Shown here: one piece after another, positions 32,237 through 39,805 of the stretch
How the letters are laid out: the number at the start of each line of letters is the position of its first letter
How positions within the stretch are numbered: position 1 is the first letter of the stretch
Source: Streptomyces sp.
GTDB lineage: Bacteria; Actinomycetota; Actinomycetes; Streptomycetales; Streptomycetaceae
Direction: 5' to 3'
Length of the DNA stretch: 41,738 nucleotides
NCBI RefSeq assembly: GCF_031178505.1
Contig: NZ_JAPSIW010000007.1
Location: 1 to 41,738, forward strand
The notes under the pieces: model-generated
Told to the model about the DNA's origin: nothing
Database searches by the model: none
The model's input: only the letters and a program-made list of their open reading frames with translations
Position numbers and translations under genes: made by a program

Positions 32237-32504
32237 GGAAGGGCGGCGAAAGGTCGATCGCCGGGGGCTTCGGGTAGGCGTAAAGGCCTGACGTTGAGTG
32301 GGAGTGGGGCGCCGTCAGGGGGCGACGGCGCCCCACTGGCCGGAGAGTTCGCGGCGTGGAGGAAACGCGCGGTGCCGTGACGATGCCGTACGGCAGCTCT
32401 CTCGGCCGAGCCCGGTCAGGACGGGGAAGACCCGACCGGGGGACTCGTGAAGCCGGCGCGCCGGGGCGCCGGTGAACGCCCGGACGAAGACCGATCCGGG
32501 GACG

Positions 32505-32687
32505 TCAGGCGGCAGTGCCGGTGAGGGCGCCAGCCGCGGGTGCGCTGGCACTGCCCGGACTGGTGACCGTCGAGACGGCGACGGGCGCGGCGTCGGCAGC
32601 TGCCGGCTGTAGGGCGCGCACGGCCGTTGGGGCCGGACACGCAGCGCGACGAGCGCCCGAGGCACGGAGAGTGAAGGGGCAAGACAC
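32505..32687 (-). CDS. 60-residue peptide ORF with strong RBS (RiPP precursor candidate)
   Basis: GTG 32687 is preceded by CAGGAGGATGCT, giving AGGAGG five bases upstream. An ATG 32692 in another frame abuts the AGGAGG and is less likely. The peptide starts MSCPFTLRASGARRAAC and continues Ala/Pro/Ser/Thr-rich, with two cysteines and a terminal GALTGTAA. It is the first gene before an MFS exporter, secreted protein and ATP-grasp enzymes, and such enzymes modify ribosomal peptides in some pathways. Composition is low-complexity and there is no homology evidence, so a non-functional ORF remains possible. Confidence 0.45.
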   Translation of the reverse strand: MSCPFTLRASGARRAACPAPTAVRALQPAAADAAPVAVSTVTSPGSASAPAAGALTGTAA

Positions 32688-32840
32688 AGCATCCTCCTGT
32701 CAGAAGGCGTGCTGAGGGTGCTGCAAAGGCTGTGTGGGAGCGCTTGCTGAGTTGCCGCAGCGGGGCCCTATCCTGTGCACGGCGTGCTGCAACACGCCTG
32801 GCACCCCCAGAGGTTGAACGGCTGTCTGGTGGGTGTGTGG

Positions 32841-32903
32841 GATGACTCGTGAGAGTCATCAAGTGGTGGCCGTGCCCTGCGCCAACAGGTCGCGGCCACC
32901 ACT
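32841..32903 (-). terminator. Tandem hairpins (8-bp and 11-bp perfect arms)
   Basis: GATGACTC-gtga-GAGTCATC at 32841-32860 and AGTGGTGGCCG...CGGCCACCACT (32862-32872 with 32893-32903). On the leftward transcript from the 33350 promoter they would end or attenuate RNA before the peptide ORF and the exporter gene. Confidence 0.6.
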
Positions 32904-32959
32904 CTCTATGTCATGCGCATGCCATCCGGCGATCGGGGTGCGCGACGAGAGGGGTGGGG

Positions 32960-33064
32960 CTACCGGCCGTGGGCGGCGAGCGGTCGAGGCCGATGGAACG
33001 CGCTCCGCGCGCTGGTGGCGGGGGCATAGCCGACGGCCGAAGACCTGGCCGGTGAGGTGACCAC
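32960..33064 (-). CDS. 34-residue ORF (small peptide or leader)
   Basis: GTG 33064 with CAGGAG seven bases upstream; ends TAG at 32960-32962. Sequence VVTSPARSSAVGYAPATSAR, then an Arg/His/Pro-rich tail. It is the only ORF with a good RBS downstream of the leftward operator promoter and lies just before the tandem hairpins, so it could be a leader peptide or a small product. Length is near the limit of what can be judged. Confidence 0.3.
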   Translation of the reverse strand: MVTSPARSSAVGYAPATSARSAFHRPRPLAAHGR

Positions 33065-33325
33065 GGAGTACTCCTGAGTCGTGCAAGGTGCTCAGCTCAG
33101 TGGCGCCGGCCAGCCGCCCGATCGAGCGAGACCGTGGCGGCTTGTGGGCCGATGTGACTGCCGATACTGCGTGACGCACCACGCAGGGCTGGAGCACCTC
33201 GGGCTTGGGTTCGGATTTTCGCTTCGTGTTGCGGGATAGTGCGGCATTCGGCAGCCCTCGCGCCAACAAGGGCAACCACGTTTTCGGCTGCGGCGTCGCG
33301 TTGTGCGACGGAGTAGCCACACGTG

Positions 33326-33368
33326 ATCCTGGTGTAACACCGCGCACGCTGTCAACATTTGGATACAG
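33326..33368 (-). promoter_or_regulatory. Leftward promoter with XRE-type operator
   Basis: CTGTCAACATTTGGATACAG at 33349-33368 is 18/20 identical to the reverse complement of the site at 34083. On the minus strand TTGACA (33355-33350), 18 bases, then CAGGATCAC (33331-33323) form a promoter directed away from the regulator gene. Confidence 0.75.
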
Positions 33369-33389
33369 CGACACCCGGCGAAGCGGCAG

Positions 33390-34007
33390 CTACTCTCCGC
33401 GCTCTGCCTTGGACGGGCGACTCTGGGACATCAGGTCATCCAGGGTGTCCAGAAGGGTTTCCAGTGAGGGGGCCTGGTCTCCGGAATGACGCAGAGCGGC
33501 CCGTTCCCCGCCCAAAGTCAGCAGTCGGTCATGCAGGGCGGCGGCGATGAGACCGTCCTTGATCTTCGTCAGCTGCTCGGCCAGAGCCAGCCCTTCCGGC
33601 TTGGACAGAAAGCCGTGACCGACCCCGTAAAGCTCCTCCAGTGGGCTGCTGTAGTCGACCTGGGCGGAACGCGTGCCGTTCACGAGATTGCCGATCATCG
33701 CGTGGGACAGGTCGACTGCGTCCCCGATCTTCCTGTAGCTCTGGCCCGCGCGAAGACGGTTCAGTCGCTGCTTGAGCAGCTGGCGGTAGTAGCTCTCACG
33801 TTCCTTCTTCGCGCGCGGCGGCACCTCGGGCTCTGCGCCGTCGAGGAGCTCACGCACGCGCTCCGGTGTGATCCCGGTCGCCGTTGAGATGTCCTCGATG
33901 TCGAGCACGTCCGCACGGCCGTAGCCGATGCGCTCCGCTGCTTCGTCGATGCGCTGAAGCAGCTGGGCGATGTCGGCCGCGGTCACCTCGCGGGGCAGTT
34001 CGGTCAC
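33390..34007 (-). CDS. XRE-like transcriptional regulator of the P450 region
   Basis: 205 residues from GTG 34007 (GGAG nine bases upstream). A helix-turn-helix lies at about 79-118 (LKQRLNRLRAGQSYRKIGDAVDLSHAMIGNLVNGTR), the pattern QSYRKIGDAVDLSHAMIGNLVNG being XRE/cro-like. The N-terminus (about 10-60) has a second helix-turn-helix-like stretch, DISTATGITPERVRELLDG. The C-terminus is helical and acidic, suitable for dimerisation. The gene is bounded by two nearly identical operators, one in its own upstream region and one just past its stop, so it probably autoregulates and controls two outward operons. Confidence 0.8.
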   Translation of the reverse strand: MTELPREVTAADIAQLLQRIDEAAERIGYGRADVLDIEDISTATGITPERVRELLDGAEPEVPPRAKKERESYYRQLLKQRLNRLRAGQSYRKIGDAVDLSHAMIGNLVNGTRSAQVDYSSPLEELYGVGHGFLSKPEGLALAEQLTKIKDGLIAAALHDRLLTLGGERAALRHSGDQAPSLETLLDTLDDLMSQSRPSKAERGE

Positions 34008-34082
34008 GAGAGGGTCTCCAGAAGGCGTGACTGAGGGGACGGGCAGGCGCAGCGTATCCAGCCCGTATCACTTCGACCAGAA

Positions 34083-34129
34083 CTGTATCCATTTGTTGAC
34101 AGTCTAACTGTCAGTCCTCCAGGATCACC
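34083..34129 (+). promoter_or_regulatory. Rightward P450 promoter with operator CTGTATCCATTTGTTGACAG
   Basis: Operator at 34083-34102 with CTGT/ACAG ends; TTGACA 34096-34101, spacer 18, CAGGATCAC 34120-34128. The predicted start of transcription is about 34132, roughly 65 bases before the P450 ATG. The operator overlaps -35, consistent with repression. Confidence 0.75.
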
Positions 34130-34197
34130 ACGATCCAGGCCTGAGCCGAACCCGAGCATCAGGACCTCCCCCTACCGGCGATTCGGAATCCGGTGCA

Positions 34198-35505
34198 ATG
34201 ACTTTCCACCCTGAACAGCGGCCGTCTGCCAGTGTTCCGTTACAGGCAGGCTGCCCCTTCTCTCACAGCAATGGCGCCGTCCCCCTGTCCAGCACGCAGA
34301 TGGTCGACGATCCGGACAGCTTTTACGCAGGCCTGCGCGAGCACGGTCCGGTCGTTGCCGTCCACCTTGATGGTGACGTGCCAGCCTGGCTCGTCACCGG
34401 ATACGACGCCTGCAACCAAGTCCTGCGGGACGGACTTCTCTTCACCCGCGACCTCAGTCAGTGGCGTATCCCAAAGGAGGGCCGCCTTCCGGAGGGGTGG
34501 CCACTGGCCCCTCACGTTCACCCCATGCGCAACATGCTCTTCGCTCACGGCGAGGAGCACGTACGCCTGCGAGGCGCCTTCAAAACCAGCCTCGCCAAGA
34601 TCGGGCAACGGCGGCTACGCGCCACCATCACCCGGGTAGCTGACGGCCTCATCGACAGCTTCGTCGGCGATGGCCAGGCCGACATCGTCAGCCAGTACGC
34701 CATCCCCCTTCCCGGCGCCGTACTGGCTGTACTCTTCGGCTTCCCGGCCCAGGAGTGCGAGCGGCTCCAGCAGGCGATCCTCACCCTTCTAGCCGGAGGC
34801 GAAGAGGCACTCGACGCCAACGCCGCACTCCACGGCCTCATCAACGCTCACGTGGACCGCCGCCGCCAGGAACCCCGCGCGGATCTTGTTACCTGGCTGC
34901 TCGAAGAGGGCCTGAGCTTCGACGAGACCCGCGAGACCGTGTGGCTCGCCATCAACGCCGGCGTCGGAAGCAGCACCGCCTGGACCGCGAACACCTGCGC
35001 CCTGCTGGCCCGGACAGAGGACACCCGGATCGATCTGCGCAGCGGCCTTCGCCACATCCCCGGAGTGATGCGTGAGGTGCTGTGGGACCACACACCCGTA
35101 CAGCAGGTCATCGGCCGAGTGGCCACCGCGGACGCGGACCTCTACGGGACCATCGTCCGCCGCGGCGACCTCCTCGTTGTCAGCCCGGCCGGCGCCAACC
35201 TCGACCACGCCCGGATCGGCGGGGACAGCCACCGGTCCACCTACGCCGAGGACAACTCCAGTCACCTCAGCTGGGGCAACGGAGCCCACGAGTGCCCCGC
35301 CCAGGGACTGGCCTCCGCACTCGTCCAAGGCGGTGTCGAGCGCCTATGGACCCGCCTTGACGACCTCCATCTGACCGACCCCGACCAGCCCACCCGCTGG
35401 AATCCCTCGATCATCGTGCGCATCCCGGCCCGCCTGCCCGTCTCCTGGGACGCCAGACGGGCCCGTACGCGCGCGGAAACTCTCGCTCCCCTTGGAGACC
35501 GCTGA
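34198..35505 (+). CDS. Cytochrome P450, CYP157-like (no ExxR arginine)
   Basis: 435 residues. The heme loop LSWGNGAHECPAQ (356-369, Cys366 thiolate) is a variant of FGxGxHxCxG with Trp for Phe and Ala for the last Gly. The K-helix reads EVLW (Glu293, Trp296) rather than ExxR; loss of this arginine is established for the CYP157 family of Streptomyces. The I-helix NAGVGSSTAW lacks the usual acid-alcohol pair. Its stop shares a base with the start of a second P450 (TGATG), reproducing the CYP157-CYP154 pairing. No ferredoxin gene is adjacent. Normal monooxygenase chemistry is uncertain. Confidence 0.88.
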   Translation: MTFHPEQRPSASVPLQAGCPFSHSNGAVPLSSTQMVDDPDSFYAGLREHGPVVAVHLDGDVPAWLVTGYDACNQVLRDGLLFTRDLSQWRIPKEGRLPEGWPLAPHVHPMRNMLFAHGEEHVRLRGAFKTSLAKIGQRRLRATITRVADGLIDSFVGDGQADIVSQYAIPLPGAVLAVLFGFPAQECERLQQAILTLLAGGEEALDANAALHGLINAHVDRRRQEPRADLVTWLLEEGLSFDETRETVWLAINAGVGSSTAWTANTCALLARTEDTRIDLRSGLRHIPGVMREVLWDHTPVQQVIGRVATADADLYGTIVRRGDLLVVSPAGANLDHARIGGDSHRSTYAEDNSSHLSWGNGAHECPAQGLASALVQGGVERLWTRLDDLHLTDPDQPTRWNPSIIVRIPARLPVSWDARRARTRAETLAPLGDR

Positions 35506-36764
35506 TGGACCTGGCCACCTGCCCCGACGACGAGCTGTTCCTCCTCGATCCCCACGCCGCCAACGTCCTTGACGAAGGGCGCCGCCTGCGCGCACGGGGA
35601 CCGCTCGTGCCAACCCTCCTCGACGGCGGGGTCCGCGCCTGGGCGACCGGCGACCGCGCCGTAGCCGAAGCAGTGCTGGGCGGCCGGCAGTTCCGCAAGA
35701 ACCCCCTGCACTGGAGCGCCCTGCGGGCCGGAAACGTCCCCAGAGACTGGGGCATCCTGGAGTTCATCACCATGCCCGGCCTCCTCAACGAAGACGGCGA
35801 CCGTCACCGGGAACTACGAAGCCTGGTGAGCAAGGCCTTCACGCCGAGCCGTGTCGAAGGCCTGCGCCCGCAGGTCACCGACATCGTGGAAGCCCTTCTC
35901 GGCGATCTCCGCACGGTGTCGGACCAGCACATCGACCTACGTCGCAGGTTCGCCTTCGAAGTCCCCATGCGGATCATCTGCGCGCTGTTCGGTCTGGACC
36001 TCAGCGCCAGCGAGGCACTCGCCCGCGACTACACCGCCATCCACGACAGCCGCAGCACACCCGAACAGGTCACCGCCGGGAAAATGGGCGTCGCCACCGT
36101 GATCAGTGCCCTGATCGCCGAGAAGCGCCAGAACCCCAGCGACGACCTGACGTCCGCCCTGATCACTGCCACGGACAGCGAGAACGCCGTCCTGGACGAA
36201 GGGCTGCTGATAGCCACCCTGATGCTCTTCCTGTTCGCCGGCCACGAGACAACCGCGAACCTCATCACCAACGCCGTCAAGGCCCTGACCGACCATCCCG
36301 AGCAGATCGACGCCATGCGATCGGGCACCGTCACCGTCGACCAGGTCGTGGAGGAGACCTTGCGGTGGAACGGCCCGATCAACACGGTGATGTTCCGCTA
36401 TGCCGCAGAGGACACCACCATTCGGGGAACCGACGTCACGGTGCTGGCCGGTGAACCAGTCGTCATCTGCGTCGCCGCAACCGGCCGCGACGCCACGGCC
36501 TTCGGCCCGATGGCAGACACCTACGACCCCGGCCGAAGCGTCATCGCCCAGCACCTGGCCTTCGGGCACGGCGCCCACTACTGCATCGGCGCGCCCCTGG
36601 CCCGCATGATGGCCCGTACAGCGCTCACGCGGCTCGTCGAGGACTTCGACCTCGACAGGTCCCAGGCGCCGGAGGCAGGCCCGATCAGCTCCTACTCCTC
36701 CAACAGCGACACGGCGCTCTGGGTCCGGCTGTCCCCCTGCACCACGTCGCCAGCCGCAGCGTAA
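35505..36764 (+). CDS. Cytochrome P450, CYP154-like
   Basis: 419 residues. All classical motifs are present: I-helix FAGHETTANL (244-253), K-helix EETLR (283-287), heme loop FGHGAHYCIG (353-362, Cys360). The N-terminus lacks a membrane anchor, as in soluble bacterial P450s. It overlaps the CYP157-like gene by one base and should be co-transcribed from the operator-controlled promoter at 34083. CYP154 enzymes hydroxylate macrolide, steroid or aromatic substrates; the real substrate is not deducible here. A perfect hairpin ends the operon. Confidence 0.93.
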   Translation: MDLATCPDDELFLLDPHAANVLDEGRRLRARGPLVPTLLDGGVRAWATGDRAVAEAVLGGRQFRKNPLHWSALRAGNVPRDWGILEFITMPGLLNEDGDRHRELRSLVSKAFTPSRVEGLRPQVTDIVEALLGDLRTVSDQHIDLRRRFAFEVPMRIICALFGLDLSASEALARDYTAIHDSRSTPEQVTAGKMGVATVISALIAEKRQNPSDDLTSALITATDSENAVLDEGLLIATLMLFLFAGHETTANLITNAVKALTDHPEQIDAMRSGTVTVDQVVEETLRWNGPINTVMFRYAAEDTTIRGTDVTVLAGEPVVICVAATGRDATAFGPMADTYDPGRSVIAQHLAFGHGAHYCIGAPLARMMARTALTRLVEDFDLDRSQAPEAGPISSYSSNSDTALWVRLSPCTTSPAAA

Positions 36765-36771
36765 ACGGCTT

Positions 36772-36799
36772 GCCGGGGCACGCTGCGGCGTGCCCCGGC
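36772..36799 (+). terminator. P450 operon terminator
   Basis: Perfect 12-bp arms (36772-36783 and 36788-36799) around tgcg, eight bases after the CYP154-like stop, followed by a pyrimidine-rich stretch. Confidence 0.85.
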
Positions 36800-37003
36800 C
36801 CCTTCCGCCCAGGTTATGACTGGCTGGTAATGTCTCTGCGCAGGTCAACGGGCACAGCCTGTCACGTATAGGGGAGCGGGGAACGTGCGAGGACCTAGGG
36901 GAAATCATCGTTGGACGCTTGACCGGCCTCCGCGGACTGACGCAGCGTGGACTCATTCCACATCCGGGAACACCACCGCGCGGTCGGAGGACTGATCCGC
37001 CCC

Positions 37004-37657
37004 ATGTCCCTCACCGGCGCACATCCCCCACGGCGCGTCGGCCTCGCCCGCATCACCGAGGCCACGAGCCGTGCCAGGCAGACACTCCGTGAATCCCGTG
37101 CGATGAGCCGAGAGCGCCGAGACGCCTTCGGCTACTTCCACAACGACCTCGGCCTGCGTCCGGGAGCCAGCGTGCAGGACGTCCTGGACGCCATCGCCGG
37201 ACTCCGCGGCCGCAGGGTCCAGCCGATCCAGCTGTCCTCACTGCCGCCCACCGTCAGCGGCATCGCGGTCCTGGGAAGCGACGAGCACGGGGTGGACTAC
37301 ATCGGCATCACCGACAGGATCAGCAGGCGGCACCAGGCACACGTCCTGCTGCACGAGGTGCGTCACCTGCGTCCTGGCGACGAGTGCGGCACGCAGCCCG
37401 GGAGTTCCATCGCCGTACACGATGACTTCGACGGTGTGACGCTGGCGAGCCTGCACGAGCAGATGTCGGTTCTTCCCGAAAGCGTCAGGCAGGAGATCCT
37501 CAGCCGACCCGCGAAGCTCCGCGCCGGCTACGGTGCTGACGAGGAACGCACGTGCGAGGTTTTCGCCCGTGTCGTGCTGCCGCTGCTCGACCTGGACGAC
37601 ACCAGCCAGCGCACAGGCTCCCTCGCCTCGGCCTTCAGTAATCGTCGATACCTCTGA
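37004..37657 (+). CDS. ImmA/IrrE-like metallopeptidase domain protein
   Basis: 217 residues from ATG 37004; a longer GTG form from 36947 is possible because neither start has a close RBS. The zinc-protease motif HEVRH (His117, Glu118, His121) follows QAHVLLHEVRHL, and preceding strands (GIAVLGSDEHGVDYIGI) match the ImmA/IrrE-like domain. Upstream at 36884 a strong RBS precedes an ORF that becomes incoherent, perhaps a degraded regulator. It overlaps the MAB_1171c-like gene by TGATG. In actinobacteria, ImmA-type domains paired with membrane proteins and XRE regulators are suspected stress or phage-response systems. Confidence 0.75.
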   Translation: MSLTGAHPPRRVGLARITEATSRARQTLRESRAMSRERRDAFGYFHNDLGLRPGASVQDVLDAIAGLRGRRVQPIQLSSLPPTVSGIAVLGSDEHGVDYIGITDRISRRHQAHVLLHEVRHLRPGDECGTQPGSSIAVHDDFDGVTLASLHEQMSVLPESVRQEILSRPAKLRAGYGADEERTCEVFARVVLPLLDLDDTSQRTGSLASAFSNRRYL

Positions 37658-38910
37658 TGGAAGCCTTCGTCACACCCATCAACCTGGTCATCGCGGCCCT
37701 CACGCTCGGACTCGGCGTCGTGAAGGCACTCGCCGTTCGACAGCAGCGCGAATGGACGCTCCGGCTCACCGCTTCCGTGCTCATCATCGCCGGGTTGATC
37801 TTCCTGCTGGCCACCCCGGTCGTATACCGCGCCCTCGGCGCCGCCGTGGGCTCCCCCAACATTTGCGCCCTGCTGGTGCCGGCGGCCACGCTGACCTGCG
37901 TCGGCCAGGCCCACCTTCTCACCCAGCTCTGGCACGAGGACCGCCGCCGTCCAGCAGTCCTGCGGCGCACGGCCGCCCGCTGGGCCCCCGTGTACGTCGG
38001 CGCCATCACTGCCATGACCGCTCTGTATTTCCATGCCCCGCTCGGCCCGGCCGCCCCACTGCGATTCGCCGCCACCTACGCACATGTCCCGGAAGTCGTC
38101 GCCTTTCACTTCGTCTACTGGACAGCCCTCATCACCACCGTCGTCGTCACAGTCCGCGAGTGCAGACAACTGTCACTGCCTGTCCGGCCTGGTCTCGTCG
38201 GCGAGTTGCGGCGGGCGATCGGCTGGTTCGCTGTAGCTCTGGGCTTCGACCTGGTCAACGTCGGTCTTACTGCCGTTGCCCTGCTGGGCTCGAAAGCCGG
38301 CCCCAAGCGCCTGGAGATGGTGGCAGAGAGCGCATGGCTGGCAACCAGCGCCAGCTGCATCGCCGCCAACGTCGCGCTCGCCTCCATGGTCCTGCGGTCG
38401 CGCCGCGCCGAACGCCGAGACCGGCGGACACTGCTGGCCCTTCACGACCTGGTCGTGAAGAAGGACCCAGCGGTCGAGGCGGACCCGCACATCGTCCTCG
38501 CTCCCCGATGGTCACTGTGGACCGGATTCGACACCAGCCTCGAACTGAACTCGCTGATGGCAGAGATTCACGACGGGTGCGGAAGACTCAGCCCCTGGTG
38601 GAGTCCCGTCCCGGCCGCGGCCGTCACACGTCTGGCCACGGAGCAACCAGGTGGCGCCCCGGCAGACGGGAGCTGGGATCTCACAGCGGCGCAGGATGCC
38701 GCCACCGTGCTGTACGCAGCTCAAGCGCGTGACGCAGCGCAGCCCGCAGCGGACAACAGACTCGCCAAGCTGCCCGGCGCCGATGTCGAGCCCCACGCCG
38801 ATCGACAGCACCTCGTACAGACCGCCCGCCTCCTCAACCACCGAATCGTCCAGGAGGCAGCCGAACTCGCCCACCAGGTCCAAGCGGTTGCTCGCGCGTC
38901 GTCGAGTTGA
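37657..38910 (+). CDS. MAB_1171c-like seven-helix membrane protein
   Basis: 417 residues. Seven hydrophobic segments in the first 245 residues (from PINLVIAALTLGLGVVKALA to the last helix SASCIAANVALASMV) precede a cytosolic domain with WTGFDTSLELNSLMAEIHDGC and LNHRIVQEAAELAHQVQAVA. This matches the actinobacterial family known as MAB_1171c (DUF6545-like). Members are repeatedly found with ImmA/IrrE peptidases and regulators, as here by direct overlap. Neither transport activity nor a signalling role has been established. Likely co-expressed with the peptidase. Confidence 0.82.
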   Translation: MEAFVTPINLVIAALTLGLGVVKALAVRQQREWTLRLTASVLIIAGLIFLLATPVVYRALGAAVGSPNICALLVPAATLTCVGQAHLLTQLWHEDRRRPAVLRRTAARWAPVYVGAITAMTALYFHAPLGPAAPLRFAATYAHVPEVVAFHFVYWTALITTVVVTVRECRQLSLPVRPGLVGELRRAIGWFAVALGFDLVNVGLTAVALLGSKAGPKRLEMVAESAWLATSASCIAANVALASMVLRSRRAERRDRRTLLALHDLVVKKDPAVEADPHIVLAPRWSLWTGFDTSLELNSLMAEIHDGCGRLSPWWSPVPAAAVTRLATEQPGGAPADGSWDLTAAQDAATVLYAAQARDAAQPAADNRLAKLPGADVEPHADRQHLVQTARLLNHRIVQEAAELAHQVQAVARASSS

Positions 38911-38989
38911 GGGACCGGCCGCCGGACGTGTTCCGCGATCTTGCTCGGGGAAGGGTCTCAGATGACCACCCACACGAGAGGACGCACAC

Positions 38990-39088
38990 ATGCCGGTGCC
39001 GAACATCTGGGCCATGCGAGCCGTTGTGGTCGGTGAATGGCTGCGCAAGGTCGCAGCTCCGTTCACTGCCACGCGCCGCTCCCGATAG
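38990..39088 (+). CDS. 32-residue cationic peptide ORF
   Basis: MPVPNIWAMRAVVVGEWLRK followed by VAAPFTATRRSR; ATG 38990 has AGAGGA eight bases upstream. Basic and amphipathic, with a Trp on each face. It sits directly before a perfect terminator, which favours a real short transcript, but no homology is known and it may be non-functional. Confidence 0.35.
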   Translation: MPVPNIWAMRAVVVGEWLRKVAAPFTATRRSR

Positions 39089-39102
39089 ATCGAGCGTTTC
39101 TA

Positions 39103-39139
39103 GTAGGGCCGCGGCCTTCAGAGAAGGCCGCGGCCCTAC
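39103..39139 (+). terminator. Perfect 16-bp hairpin terminator
   Basis: Arms 39103-39118 and 39124-39139 are exact complements around cagag; the sequence reads gtagggccgcggcctt on the left arm. Its position just after the 32-residue ORF supports a short transcript there. Confidence 0.88.
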
Positions 39140-39235
39140 CGCTGTGCGCGCTGCCAGGCCTGACCGGACCGGGCGGCCAGCGATCATAGAGCGGGCACGC
39201 ATGCCGGGCACCGGCTGACCTCGTACGGTGGCGGC

Positions 39236-39724
39236 ATGACCGAAGCCGACCCGCCCCCAGCCCCGATCAAGGTCAGCTTGCCCGATGGCCAGGTCCTCCA
39301 GGGCCGACTCTATCGACGCCAGCAGTTCGAGCGGGCGGGGTGGCTGTACTGGGTTGGCCTACCGCTATGGGCAAATGACCCCGAGACCGAGACCGTCGCG
39401 CCCTCGGAGTACCGCGTCTTCCTGACGGCCGACCAGGCGAAGCCCATCGAAGGCGTCTCCTACGATCAGGTACCGACCGTCCATCTGCGCCCCCCGGAGC
39501 CCTCGCCGCCCGCCCAGGCCGAGGGCCGGTGGGCATTCAAAGTACGGCGAGAACGCACGCGGGGCGGCGGTCGTGACTCGGCCGTGGTGCACGTCTGGGA
39601 TTGCCCCGACGCGGGCGACAGTGACGAGATCGACGTGCACGAAGCGCTGGACGCGTTGCGCCTGCCTGGCGCCCAGGCGTGCAAGCAGTGCGATGCCGCC
39701 GCGGCGCTGACCCCGCTGGTCTGA
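39236..39724 (+). CDS. DUF6233-like hypothetical protein
   Basis: 162 residues. A beta-rich N-terminus (KVSLPDGQVLQGRLYRRQQFERAGWLYWVGLP) and a later element, VHVWDCPDAGD...EIDVHEALDAL, end with a CKQC pair. This pattern matches small Streptomyces proteins annotated DUF6233, common on plasmids and near integrases. Two separated cysteine positions (Cys in WDC and CKQC) suggest a partial metal site. Function unknown. It reads toward the integrase operon. Confidence 0.75.
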   Translation: MTEADPPPAPIKVSLPDGQVLQGRLYRRQQFERAGWLYWVGLPLWANDPETETVAPSEYRVFLTADQAKPIEGVSYDQVPTVHLRPPEPSPPAQAEGRWAFKVRRERTRGGGRDSAVVHVWDCPDAGDSDEIDVHEALDALRLPGAQACKQCDAAAALTPLV

Positions 39725-39805
39725 GCCGCGTATCTCCCGGCAGGCCCAGCGTACCCAGGCCGTGTGCGCCCCGATATCTTGAGAACTGCGACGAAGGAGA
39801 GGTAG

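Larger units (their letters stand above)
32688..33389. other. Long regulatory/non-coding region downstream of the XRE regulator
   Basis: About 700 bases. From right to left: operator and leftward promoter (33326-33368), a stretch of about 250 bases with lower GC and only doubtful short ORFs, a 34-residue ORF with RBS (32960-33064), a double hairpin (32841-32903) and an inverted repeat GGCGTG-N6-CACGCC (32781-32798) before the peptide ORF. Long leftward frames here (for example 32859-33374) read as Arg/Pro/Ser-rich shadows. Confidence 0.6.
38911..39235. other. Intergenic region with a 32-residue ORF and terminator
   Basis: About 325 bases. Contains ATG 38990 with an AGAGGA RBS (small ORF 38990-39088), then a perfect 16-bp terminator (39103-39139), then a short leader to the DUF6233-like gene. 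Apart from these, no motif was seen. Confidence 0.6.

Noticed and set aside
32315-32692. Leftward frame starting at ATG 32692
   Set aside because: The AGGAGG abuts the ATG with no spacer; the GTG five bases later in another frame has normal spacing. Composition is Arg/Pro-rich.
32859-33374. 171-codon leftward open frame downstream of the XRE regulator
   Set aside because: Arg/Pro/Ser-rich composition, no RBS, contains both operator and hairpin sequences; most likely a GC-rich shadow.
36884-36994. 36-codon ORF with strong GGGGAGCGGGGAAC RBS upstream of the ImmA-like gene
   Set aside because: The frame from GTG reads as random; the adjacent frame has a short regulator-like start but loses coding character, so no gene is called.
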